Part shown: one piece after another, positions 10,364 to 20,327 of the stretch
Layout: each line of letters begins with the position of its first letter
Position numbering within the stretch: the stretch's first letter is position 1
NCBI GenBank assembly: GCA_003586115.2
Contig: QVOM02000115.1
Span: 10,124,829 to 10,188,828 of the forward strand
Origin: Salvator merianae
Taxonomy: Eukaryota; Chordata; Lepidosauria; Squamata; Teiidae
DNA: 64,000 nucleotides
Direction: 5' to 3'
Translations under genes and position numbers: made by a program
Notes under the pieces: generated by a model
What the model was told of the DNA's origin: nothing
Database searches by the model: none
What the model saw: the letters and a program-made list of their open reading frames with translations, nothing else

Positions 10364-13300
10364 TCATAGAATCATAGAATCATAGAGTTGAAAGGGACCT
10401 CCAGGGTCATCGAGTCCAACCCCGTGCTCAATGCAGGATTCACTAACCATCCCAGACAGATATCCGTCCAGCCTCTCCTTGAAGACCTCCAGCGAAGGAG
10501 AGCCCACCACCTCCTGTGGTAACCTGTTCCAATGACTGATTGCCCTTATGGTCAGAAAGTTTTTTCTATTATCTAGCCTGTATCTACTCCCTTGAAGTTT
10601 CATCCCATTGTTTCTAGTCCTTCCTTCTTGTGCTAGTGAGAATAGGGCCAATCCTTCTGCACTGTGACAGCCCTTCAGATACTTGAAAACAGCTATCATA
10701 TCTCCTCTCAGTCTTCTCTTCTGCAGGCTAAACATTCGTAGGTCCTTTAACCGTTCCTCGTAGGACATGGTTTGCAGACCACTCACCATTTTGGTCACCC
10801 TTCTCTGAACTTATTCCAGTTTGTCAATGTCTTTTTTTAAACTGGGGTGCCCAGAACTGGATACAATACTCCAGATGAGATCTGACCAAGGAAGAGTAAA
10901 GAGGGATAATTACTTCTCGTGATCTAGACTCTATACTCCTCTTGATACAGCCCAGGATGGTGTTTGCCTTTTTTGCAGCTGCATCACACTGTTGACTCAT
11001 GTTTAATCTGTGATCTACTAGTACACCCAGATCCTTTTCACATGTGCTGCTGCTCAGCGAGATTCCTCCCATTCTGTATTGGATATTGTCATTTTTCTTA
11101 CCCAGCTGTAAAACTTTGCATTTCTCCCTGTTAAATGTCATTCTGTTAGTTTCAGCCCACTGTTCAAGCTTGTCCAAATCATTTTGAATCCTCTCCTTCT
11201 CCTCCCTAGTGTTAGCAACCCCTCCTAGCTTTGTGTCATCTGTAAATTTGATCAGCGTCCCCTCGACACCTTCATCCAGATCATTTATAAAAACGTTGAA
11301 CAGCACCGGGCCTAATACAGAGCCTTGCGGTACCCCACTCGAGACAGTCTTTCAATCAGATGTGAAGCCATTTATGACCACTCATTGAGTACGATCACTA
11401 AGCCAGTTATGAATCCACCTAACGGTTGTCTTGTCAGTCCCATATTTGATCACCTTTTCAATAAGTATAGCATGAGACACCTTGTCAAATGCTTTGCTAA
11501 AGTCAAGATATACTATGTCCACAGCCTTTCCTTGATCCATCCATCCAGTAATTTTGTCGTAAAAGGAAATGAGATTAGTCTGGCATGACTTGCTTGTTAC
11601 AAATCCATGTTGGCTTTGGTTAATTACTGCATTCCCATCCAAGTGCTCCCATATATGCTGTTTAATGATTTGTTCAAATATCTTGCCTGGTATTGAAGTC
11701 AGGCTCACAGGCCGGTAGCTACCTGGGTCAGCCTTCTTTCCTTTTTTAAAGATAGATACAACGTTCGCCCTTCTCCAGTCTTCTGGGACTTCTCCTGTTC
11801 TCCATGAGTTCTCAAATATCACGGAGAGTGGTTCAGCAATTATATCAGCTAATTCCTTCAGCACCCTAGGATGTAATTCATCTGGGCCTGGAGACTTGAA
11901 TACATTTAAGTTTGCTAAGTGTTCCCTCACCTTCTCCTTGTCCATACAGAGCCTTGATTCTCTTATTCCCTCAACAGCACAGTGAAGGCCAACTGATGTT
12001 TCCTTTCCTTTCTGAGAGAAAACAGATGCAAAATAGGAGTTCAGAAGTTCTGCCTTCTGAATATCGTTTTTGACCAAATCACCCTTCTCATCCTGTAAAG
12101 GTCCTATAGCTTCTTTGACTTTTCTTTTGCTTCTGACATACCCCCAAATCCCTTTTTTATTGTTTTTGGCCTCTCTTGCAATTCTCAATTCATTTTTAGC
12201 TTTAGCCTTTCTGACACTTATCCTGCAGTTCCTGCAGATTGCATTATATTCTTCTTTTGATATGTCCCCCTCTTTCCATTTTTTAAACATTTCTTTTTTT
12301 CTTTTTAGCAAGTTATTAAGTTCAGGGTTCATCCACCCTGGTCTCTTTAGATGCTTGCCATTCTTTCTTCTTTTAGGAATTGTTAAAGATTGTGCCTCTA
12401 AAATCTCCTTTCTCAAAATGTCCCATCCTTCCTGGACATTTCTGTCCTTTAAGACATCCAGCCAATGGATCCTTCCTACCCTCCTTCTGTGTCAATCAAA
12501 ATCTGCTCCTCTGAAATCTAACCTTGAAGTCTGAGTCCTCTCAGATCTTCCTCCTTTTGTTATCCAAAACTCAATGATAGCATGGTCACTGCCACCCAGG
12601 GTCCCAGTCACCCTTACTTCCTCAACCATTTCCTCCCTGTTGGTAAGGATTAGGTCCAAGATAGCAGACCCCTTTGTTTTTTCGTCCATCCTTTGGAAAA
12701 TGAAGTTATCTGCCAGAGAGGATAAGAATTTATTGGACCCGTGACTTTTGCCAGAGAGAGTTTCCCAACAAGTGTCGGGATAGTTAAAATCTCCCATAAT
12801 CACTAGGTCGTGTTTCCCCGAGAGCTTGGCCATCTGATGTATAAATAGTTCATCCATATCTTCTGTTTGTCCAGGGGGTCTATAATAAACTCCTACAACA
12901 GTATCCTTTGTGTTGCTCTCTCCTTGTATTTTCACCCAGACGGTTTCTACAGGGCGTCCATTATCTGAAAGATTAATCTCTGTGGTGGTATTTATTTTCC
13001 TTACATACAATGCAACACCTCCTCCCTTTTTATTAAGCCTGTTCTTTTTAAATAAGTTGTATCCTTCTAGCTCTGTGTTCCAATCATGCGTATTATTCCA
13101 CCAAGTTTCCGTTATGCCTATGACATCATATTTATTTTCTTGTGCTAGGATTTCGAGTTCTCCTTGTTTGTTTCCCATGCTTTGCGCATTGGTATAGAAA
13201 CATTTTAGTTTGCGACAAATGTCTCTTTCAAGCTTGACTCCTTTAGTTTCCTTCCAAACTGTTTGTCTTTGTTCCTTCCTTTCATTTCTGGTAGCAAGAT

Positions 13301-13460
13301 CCTTATCTGTATTTATTAGCTGCTTATCTTTCTCTGGACTTTTACTTCCCTTCCCCTTTTGCCCTAGTTTAAAGCTCTCCTGATGAGCGCAGCCAGTCTC
13401 CTGCCAAATATGTCCTTTCCTGTCTTTGTAAGATGGAGCCCATCTCTTGCAAAGAGTCCA
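10364..13460 (-). pseudogene. CR1 ORF2: AP-endonuclease and reverse transcriptase, disrupted
   Basis: Endonuclease: YTNAQSMGNKQGEL (Asn motif), ITETWW, GDFNYP and SDHAIIEFW are present in 13200-12500. RT: YRPVSLTSIPGKIFEQ, SQHGF, VYLDFSKAFDKVSHAI, SGVPQGSVLGP-like and the active-site box FTDDTKLGG, in which the usual FADD Ala is Thr; then CEKDLGVLVD and YEERLKDLRMFSLQKRR toward the C-terminus. Breaks: TGA at 12492-12494 (probably from CGA), TGA at 11382-11384, a further TGA just upstream of the GVPQGS block near 11350, a frameshift in an A-run near 10830 and a stop near 10813. The final stop (10364-10366) lies inside the 3' tail repeat after LYDSMIL. Non-functional as it stands. The frame is open from 13460, well before the first ATG at 13178. 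Confidence 0.9.
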
Positions 13461-14304
13461 TCATATAAGTAGTTTAGTCCATGGTCTAGAAATCCAAATC
13501 CTTGCTGGTAGCACCATCGACGTAGCCAGTTGTTTACCTGTAGAATCCTGCTCCATCTTCCTGTTCCACGGCCATTCACTGGGAGGATAGAAGAGAAGAC
13601 AACTTGCGCTCCCAGTTCCTTCACTTTTCTCCCAGGTCTTCAAAGTCTCTGCAGATAGCTTCAAAGTTCCTTCCTGCAGTGTCATTTGTTCCTACATGTA
13701 TTAGTAGGAACGGGTAATAGTCTGTAGGACTGAAGAGTCTTGGCAGCCTCTCGGTTACATCTTTGATTCGTGCACCGGGAAGGCAGCACACTTCTCGTGA
13801 GGTCATGTCAGGTCTGCACACAGCTGCCTCTGTTCCTCTCAATAAGGAATCCCCCACAACCACCACTCTCCTATTCTTCTTCACAGCTTCTCTTTTTTTT
13901 TTCGGTTCAAGAGGTTTCATATTACACACCAAACCTTCCCGAACTTCCTGATTATTCTTCTCCGTGATAGCCTGGTACCGGTTTTCAAGCTGTATAGTTG
14001 TTGACTCTCTCCTTATCCTCCTGCTTCTTTTGGTCATATGCTTCCAATCCTCAGCTTCCACAGGTTCTCTGATGTTGTCTTCTCCGTGATCAGTTTGAAG
14101 TGCTTCTTCCGTTGTATCCAGGAAGCTCTCCTTCTCCCTAATGAGCTTCAAAGTAGCCACTCTCTCCTCAAGTTCTTGCACTTTCTCTTCCAGCAAAGAC
14201 ATGCGCTTGCATTTGCGGCATGTGTAATCCGGGTCCCCCTCTGGTAGAAGTATCATCATATTACACTCCTTGCAGCTAACTACAAAGCTTCGCTCTTTCT
14301 CCAT
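13364..14304 (-). pseudogene. CR1 ORF1 with CxxC zinc motif, coiled coil and SGNH-esterase domain (one frameshift)
   Basis: Seen: about 310 codons in two frames. Residues 11-32 carry a CxxC-14-CxxC zinc-binding pattern (C11, C14, C29, C32), followed by a short coiled coil (LLEEKVQELEERVATLKLI, about 37-55) and a basic linker. The SGNH hydrolase blocks follow: GDSL at about 151 with nucleophile Ser153, LPGARIKD, HVGTND at about 203-208 and DGLHLTKTGK near the C-terminus. Known: this ORF1 type occurs in CR1-clade LINEs; the esterase may act on membranes or in RNP handling, role unsettled. A one-base deletion around 13622-13636, compared with the sister copy at 16966-16982, splits the ORF after FEDLGEK. 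All visible catalytic motifs are intact. Confidence 0.88.
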
Positions 14305-14605
14305 GTTATCTACAGTTGTTTGGAGTCCTCTTGTAAGATATTAAACAGTGCAGAGTACTTTCAATGTTCTTGAACTAAAATTTAATCTTCCTTTTTTTGT
14401 TGAATTATTTAAATTGTCACTTTAAGATAATTATTTTACTTTACTAAATTAAACAAAAAGTGGCTACTTATTTAAATTATTCAGTTGTTTTAGCTTATTT
14501 TTACTTTTCCTTACAATTTAAGTTCTCTTACTTGATACGTTTTGGGGAAAAAAAAAAGAAAAAATCTAATTAGTATTGTTTAGTTTTTATGATAGGATAT
14601 ATCTC

Positions 14606-15086
14606 CGCTGTTTTTATCAGCTGAAGGGAGTGGCCAAATATGCTAATCTGCAGGGGTTTTCTGAAGGGCGTTTCCCTATTCTCTGACCTAGTTTTTCTGA
14701 CCTAGTTTTTCTGACCTAGTTTTTCCTCCTCTAGGTCACCGCTATATGCTCAAGCAGAGCCAAGTATTCTTCTTCTAAATTCCTTTCCAATTCCTGGTCT
14801 CAGGACAGCAGCCTTCCTCCTCTTGCGAACACACTCAAATGAACTGCAGCCCGCTGTTTTTATCAGCTGAAGGGAGTGGCCAAATATGCTAATCTGCAGG
14901 GGTTTTCTGCAGGGCGTTTCCCTGTTCTCTGACCTAGTTTTTCTGACCTTGTTTTTCTGACCTTGTTTTTCCTCCTCTAGGTCACCGCTATATGCTCAGG
15001 CAAAGCCAAGTATTCTTCTTCCAAATTCCTTTCCAATTCCTGGTCTCAGGACAGCAGCCTTCCTCCTCTTGCGAACACACTCAAAA
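14606..15086 (-). repeat. Two tandem 246-bp 5' monomers of the CR1 (putative promoter repeats)
   Basis: Seen: cgctgtttttatcagctgaa starts at 14606 and again at 14852. The units stay closely similar to cctcctcttgcgaacacact near 14835 and 15080. Inside each unit a 15-bp motif tctgacctagttttt (or tctgaccttgttttt) is repeated three times (first unit about 14683-14727). The block lies immediately 5' of the CR1 ORF1 leader in element orientation. Inference: tandem promoter monomers comparable in layout to those of mouse L1. Outer boundary taken where similarity ends at tcaaaatg. Confidence 0.7.
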
Positions 15087-15094
15087 TGTGCAAC

Positions 15095-16055
15095 ACATGT
15101 GCAACAGGTGTAAAATGGAGCCTCTGACTGCACAATTGTTCATCAGGATAACCATGACATTTCCATTTGGTGGAAGACATGGACCAAAGCCTCTTACATT
15201 GTGGCCTTTAGATGCATCCTGTCTGCCTCTCCAACCTGGAGTAAATTATCTAGCCCTTAATTCCAGGACCTTGATAATAAAGCCTTCTCCATAATAAAAA
15301 TATAAGATTTGAGATTATGACTGTCAAACAGATGATACTGCTCTTCTGCAAGGAGGTGAGCATCAGGTACCCTATGGAGTCAACTGGGGCTTTTGAAACC
15401 AATAATCCTGCTGCAAAGAAAGTGCAATATGCTTAAACAGGGAGGAAGCACAACATTAAAAATATTCTCTACCTTTATGAATATGAGGTATATTGCTATT
15501 TTCTGCTTGTCTGCTAGTGTGATTTTCATAACTGTAATTAAATAGACCTAAATCTTAAACCTTCAGGCCCCTCTCCCTGCCCCTAAAGTCAGCTAGATTC
15601 ATTCACTCACCCAAGGTTGAAATACTTCCCAGGGGACACTGAACACAAGCATAGCAACACACTTGCTTCCCTGGCTGGATTGATATGCTCTGTCCAGGGG
15701 GCAGCTCTCAACACAGGTAGAACGTGGCACCATCTGATGTAATAAGAGAGTAGGGAAACAGAGGAAAGAACTGAAAAGAACTGGGAAAAATGCATAATTT
15801 CAATAGATAAAAATCCCCTAAATCCAGAAAGATCCTGCTTAGGATGTCTCAGATCATGGAGTGCTATCTTCAAGCTAGAACAACAGTCTTCTCTGTGGTG
15901 GCCACTACCTATAGGAAATGCTCTCCTCCCTGACACTAGAGACAGTCTCCTGTTAAAACATTTCAATATTTAGTGAAGAACTAGGCTTCATCTCCACTGC
16001 CCTGTGTAGCTATCCTTTCTTAGTTCCTGCAATGGTGTCTTTCTTTGTGTCCCCA
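15095..16055. other. Anonymous non-coding sequence
   Basis: No gene seen. A short piece (15195-15260, ttagatgcatcctgtctgcc) resembles the CR1/L3-like fragment at about 5655-5690 and may be a very old copy. The 119-codon frame at 15607-15966 (-) has no domain. Confidence 0.35.
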
Positions 16056-16060
16056 CACTG

Positions 16061-16750
16061 ATGTGGCTGGGACTCATGGTACCACCCTGGATGCTGAGAA
16101 AGGGTATCTCGGTATATCAGAAGTATACCAGAAGTAGGAATCCAACCAGAAAAGCAGCTGGACCACTAGATCATAATGGACAGAAGGGGGTAATTCCAGA
16201 AGACATGGACATTGCAGAAAAGCTAAATGAATCCTTTCCCTCTGCTTTTCTGAGGAAATGCATATGCCAGCAGCTGAGACAAGCTTTTCAGGCAGTGAGA
16301 GAGAACAAGTACATCAGATAGAGCTAACCAAGCAGGAGGTTCTTGCATGTCTTAATAAACTAAATGCTAACAAATCATCAGGACCAGATGGCATTTATCT
16401 GAGAGTTCTGAAAGAACTCAAATGTGAAATTACTAAGCTTCTAGCCAAAATATATAAACTTTCCCTAAAATCAGGCTCTGTGCCTGAAGACTGGAGGGTG
16501 ACAAAAGTGACACCGATCTTCAAAAATGGATCCAGGGGTAATCCAGGAAATTACAGACCAGTCAGCTTAACGTCAGTTCCAAGTAAAGTGATGGAAACCA
16601 TAAATAAGCATAAAATTACTAAACACTTAGAGGAACAAACATTGCTGAAAAAAATCAGCATGGCTTCTGCAAAGGTAAATCATGCCTTACAAACTTGTTA
16701 GAATTCTTTGAAAGTGTTAATAAACATGTGGGTAAAGGTGACCCAGTTGA
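16061..16750 (+). pseudogene. CR1-clade reverse transcriptase fragment, ending at assembly gap
   Basis: Seen across shifting frames: AGPLDHNGQKGVIPEDMD with IAEKLNESF, then LNKLNANKSSGPDGIYLRVL, GSVPEDWRVTKVTPIFKNGS and GNPGNYRPVSLTSVP, then LEFFESVNKHVGKGDPV just before the gap. This is the RT N-terminal region of a jockey-superfamily, CR1-clade element. It matches the family at 45505-46240 (NKHVDKGDPVDIV) rather than the CR1 at 10.4-15.1 kb. There are frameshifts near 16320 and 16680. The domain would continue into the gap. Confidence 0.8.
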
Positions 16751-16949
16751 NNNNNNNNNNNNNNNNNNNNNNNNNNNNNNNNNNNNNNNNNNNNNNNNNN
16801 NNNNNNNNNNNNNNNNNNNNNNNNNNNNNNNNNNNNNNNNNNNNNNNNNNNNNNNNNNNNNNNNNNNNNNNNNNNNNNNNNNNNNNNNNNNNNNNNNNNN
16901 NNNNNNNNNNNNNNNNNNNNNNNNNNNNNNNNNNNNNNNNNNNNNNNNN
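16751..16949. other. Assembly gap (199 N)
   Basis: Run of N. Sequence on the left is a + strand CR1-clade RT; sequence on the right is a - strand CR1 ORF1. The flanks therefore do not join as one element, and the gap length may not be real. Confidence 0.95.
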
Positions 16950-17656
16950 TAACTTGTGCTCCCAGTTCCTTCACTTTCCTGCCCAGGTCTTCAAAGTCTC
17001 TGCAGATAGCTTCAAAGTTCCTTCCTGTGGTGTCATTTGTTCCTACATGTATTAGTAGAAATGGGTAATAATCTGTAGGACTGAAGAGTCTTGGCAGCCT
17101 CTCGGTTACATCCTTGATTCGTGCACCGGGAAGGCAACACACTTCTCGTGAGGTCATGTCAGGTCTGCACACAGCTGCCTCTGTTCCTCTCAATAAGGAA
17201 TTCCCCACAACCACCACTCTCCTATTCTTCTTCTCAGCATCTCTCTCTCTTTTTTTTTTTTGGTTCAAGAGGTTTCGTATTGCACACCAAATCTTTCTGA
17301 ACTTCCTGATTATTCTCCTCCGTGAGAGCCTGGTACCAGTTTTCAAGCTGTACAGTTGCTGACTCTCTCCTTATCTTCCTGCTTCTTTTGGTCATATGCT
17401 TCCATTCCTCAGCTTCCACAGGTTCTCTGATGCTGTCTTCTCTATGATCATTTTGAAGTGCTTCTTCCATTCTGTCCAGGAAGTTCTCCTTCTCCCTAAT
17501 GAGCTTCAAAGTAGCCACTCTCTCCTCAAGTTCTTGCACTTTCTCTTCCAGCAAAGACACAAGTTTGCATTTGTGGCAGGTGTAGTTAGGGTTATTTTCT
17601 GGTAGAAGTATCATTTTGCACTCCTTGCAGCTAACTATAAAGCTTCTCTCTTTCTA
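16950..17656 (-). pseudogene. Second CR1 ORF1 copy, 3' part lost in assembly gap
   Basis: Seen: the same ORF1 as at 13364-14304, with the CxxC..CxxC zinc pattern (YTCHKCK), coiled coil (LLEEKVQELEERVATLKLI) and SGNH blocks (GNSLLRG, LPGARIKD, HVGTND). Differences: codon 2 is TAG (ATG TAG AAA) where the other copy has GAG; a frameshift lies in the A-run at about 17250-17262; the esterase block I reads GNSL rather than GDSL. The sequence stops at KELGAQV against the gap. Unlike the other copy it lacks the one-base deletion after FEDLG (it reads FEDLGRKVKELG), which shows where that copy is broken. Confidence 0.88.
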
Positions 17657-17772
17657 CATGTTATCTCCCATTGGTTGGCATCCTCTTGTGAGATTTTAAA
17701 CAGTGCAGAGTACTTCTGATGTTCTTTAACTAAAATTATAATCTAGAAATTAAAAAAAAGAAAGAAAAATCG

Positions 17773-18006
17773 CCGGTTTCCTCCCAGCTACCTTCTTCCT
17801 GGCACCCTCTTCACTCGCAGTGTCTCCCTGCCTCTTCCCAGAATGCACTGGGAATAGGCAGATTAGCCCTGGAGCTCAGATGCTTGCTCACCGGTTTCCT
17901 CCCAGCTACTTTCCTCCTGGCACCCTCTTCACTCGAAGTGACTCCCCACCTCCTCCCAGAATGCACTGGGAATAGGCAGATTAGCCCTGGAGCTCAGATG
18001 GGGGTC
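17773..18006 (-). repeat. Two tandem 118-bp units upstream of the second CR1 ORF1
   Basis: Seen: ccggtttcctcccagctac starts at 17773 and 17891. Both units contain cttcctggcaccctcttcac or a close variant and end with gggaataggcagattagccc and tggagctcagatg. They sit about 120 bp 5' of the ORF1 start in element orientation. The leader between (17657-17745) matches the leader of the other CR1 (14305-14395), but the tandem units are unrelated to its 246-bp monomers. Confidence 0.7.
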
Positions 18007-18009
18007 CCA

Positions 18010-18390
18010 GAGAGGCCCTGCCCCCTACTAGCAGACACCCTTCACATTGGGTGTGGACTAGGCAGCTCAAGATTGTCACCTATTCCAGTATACCAGTTGA
18101 CTTGTTTAGAAAGGTCTGCTGGTGGACTAGTGGCTGCCAAACCAGGCCCTGGAGGTGTGCAAGTACAGAATGCCTCCATGGTCTGTCTTAGCAATGGGGG
18201 CCCATTTTGGTGACACATCTTATTGCACTGCCAAAATGGGTCTCATTCCTGGCCATTAGAACAGAAGCAAGGGCTTTTCCAACCATCACAATGTAGACAA
18301 ACTTGTTCTGGGACAGTTTGGACTACACCAGCTGGTGGACTGTTCCAATAAGAACAGATCAGCTGAAAGTGTACCACAAAGGTAAGTTTT
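18010..18390. mobile_element. Possible family B MITE remnant
   Basis: Seen: the internal block gcccattttggtgacacatc followed by actgccaaaatgggtc resembles the hairpin-like core of family B at 8935-9324. Right side ends aaagtgtaccacaaaggtaag. No clear left terminus; it may abut the CR1 5' repeats. Confidence 0.3.
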
Positions 18391-18399
18391 AAAAAATGT

Positions 18400-19605
18400 A
18401 CTTCGTTCCTTACATTTCTATCAGTATTATCAGTTGTGGTGTTCTTTTGACCTGTCAGGGGCTTTGTTCAATGAGAGTTTGTTCACACAGTTGGAGAAGA
18501 TAATAATGGAAGATTATTGTTCCACCTCGTGATTGCTTTTATATGGAATGCTATGGGAGTCTACTTTGTCTCCTACAATTAAAATGTACATGAAATCGCT
18601 GAGAGAAGTCATCTGGAAGCTTGAGTTGAAGTACTATCAAGTTTAAATCCCCTTTATTCAGAGAACAGGAAGTTGGTTAATGACCACCCCAGTCATTGGT
18701 TCAGGTCATCATGGAAGCTTATTACAAAATTTCTATAGAATTATTAGGCTTGAAAATCTACCAAGTTTGGAAGTAGATATGCAGTTATTTTCGGGAAGGA
18801 AAGTATTCTTTCTGAAGTATTAAATATACAATTTGGGGATGGTCCTGGATATGGTATTATCTGTGGAAGTTTAGATGGGGTATCTGTAGCTGTGGAGATG
18901 CTTATCAACTACTGTTGAATCACCAATGGCACCCTATCTAAAACAATGTGTTCTCATCACTGTGGTTCATGTTTTAGTCATCTCCAGATTTGATTAATGC
19001 AATGTGCTCTCCTTGAGTTTGTCTCAGAAAGCAGCCTGGAAACCAAAGCTGGATTAAAGGATTCTCAACAAGTTTCTTTTAGGGTCTAGGTAAGCAGTAT
19101 CAATAATACTATTATTCTACCAATGATATTGCCAACTGCATTTCTGATCAATTCAAAGTCATGATTTTGACCAGTGAAGTTCAAAGGGCAATCCACGAAA
19201 TTAGACATGCCTGCAAAACAGTTTTATCAAACACTTTGAACCAGCTAATTGGTTCATAGAACAAATTCACTATAAGGGACAATGAGGGGGGATCCCCTAT
19301 GGATTGTCCTAGGGCCCACAAAATAGAGTGCGGAAGGGAATTTTTCAAAAAAATCAAAGGATTTTTATTTTTCAAAAATTCCCTAAAAATCACCAACTGA
19401 TCCCAGAGTTTTGTCAATTGTGAGACAGTAGGAATCAATGTCCCCTATCCCCACCCGATTTTAGGAGGTCTGGGACACCACAGAGGGACCTCAGACTAGT
19501 TTCTTATCGCAAATTGGTTCAATGAACTGGACAAAGAACCAATCAACCAGTTTAAAATTCAGTGTGAACTATTCTACCATTGGGTAGTTCCCCTTGATCT
19601 CTCAA
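18400..19605. other. Anonymous non-coding sequence
   Basis: No gene, repeat terminus or conserved motif recognised. Confidence 0.35.
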
Positions 19606-19609
19606 TGAT

Positions 19610-20235
19610 GTTTGATGCTTATTTACTTATTTTCATATTTTGCCTTATACCTGGAGGTGTCAGGATAGATAACAACATTTTTTTTTAAGAACAAATAGAA
19701 AAACAGAAATGTATATTTAGTTAAAGGCTTGGGGTAAAGAGGTAGGTCTCCAAAAACCACATGAACCTATAAAGTGGTATTACTTGACATAACTCAGAAA
19801 GGAGACCATTTCACAGCCTATCACAGAGAAAGACCTCTCATTAGTTCCCAACCCCCTTAGCTTTTGATGGTGGTGGCTCTGCCAGGAGGATCTCTTAATT
19901 CAGGAAGGTGTAATTCTTTAAATATTTGGGGCACAAGTCACTTAAAGGTTTATAAACCTTGAATTGGCCTCAGTAGGAATTGACAAGCAGTTCAATGCAC
20001 TGTGATCAGACTTCATTTGTACAGTTGTACAATCATAGTTGAAAGTAGGATACCACCTTCACCTGAGCTTCAAGTGACTCAAATTAATCCCAGAGTATCC
20101 TTAGATTATGACCAGCTGAGAGCAACTCCACTAAAAACAGATTATCTCCCTTCATGGATTTGAGAGCCAGTAACACACATTGATCAGTAACTCTTCTGAA
20201 AGGCACCACATTGCAGTAGTTCTATTCTTATCTCC
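19610..20235 (-). mobile_element. Old L2-clade LINE 3' fragment
   Basis: Seen: tttgccttatacctggaggt near 19640 corresponds to the 3' end of the better-preserved copy at 52490-53130. Further right, tatttggggcacaagtcact and aaccttgaattggcctcagt match its gtatttggggcccaagccat and agcttgaattgggctcggta. Same order and orientation; heavily diverged, frames lost. Confidence 0.55.
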
Positions 20236-20327
20236 ATGGTTGATAACAGAAAGTAATCATGGGAGATTCTTGTTCAATTCTTTGTAGGGACTATTTTTTT
20301 CAGATTCAGTTAAATTCAGATCTGATC

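Larger units (their letters stand above)
10360..15090 (-). mobile_element. Nearly full-length CR1 LINE
   Basis: Seen in the - direction: two 246-bp 5' tandem units (14606-15086), a leader (14305-14605), ORF1 (14304-13364), ORF2 (about 13460-10364) and the terminal tail made of attctatga units (10360-10391 on +: tcatagaatcatagaatc). Known: CR1 elements have two ORFs, an ORF1 with an SGNH-esterase domain in many amniote families, and a short 8-bp-unit tail; they integrate without clear target duplications, and none was seen. Coding damage is light (one frameshift in ORF1; a few TGA/TAA codons and one frameshift in ORF2), so this is a relatively young copy for the window. Confidence 0.92.

Noticed and set aside
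12070..12534. 154-codon hydrophobic frame on + as a membrane protein
   Set aside because: It is the antisense shadow of the CR1 ORF2 reverse transcriptase on -.
13364..14304. SGNH hydrolase as a host esterase gene
   Set aside because: It sits between CR1 5' repeats and CR1 ORF2, and a second copy has the same arrangement; it is CR1 ORF1.
10360..15090. Search for a target-site duplication around the CR1
   Set aside because: No matching flanks found, which is usual for CR1 insertions, so none is claimed.
16695..17055. Open frames running through the N gap
   Set aside because: They are artefacts of translating N as X; nothing is known about the bases in the gap.
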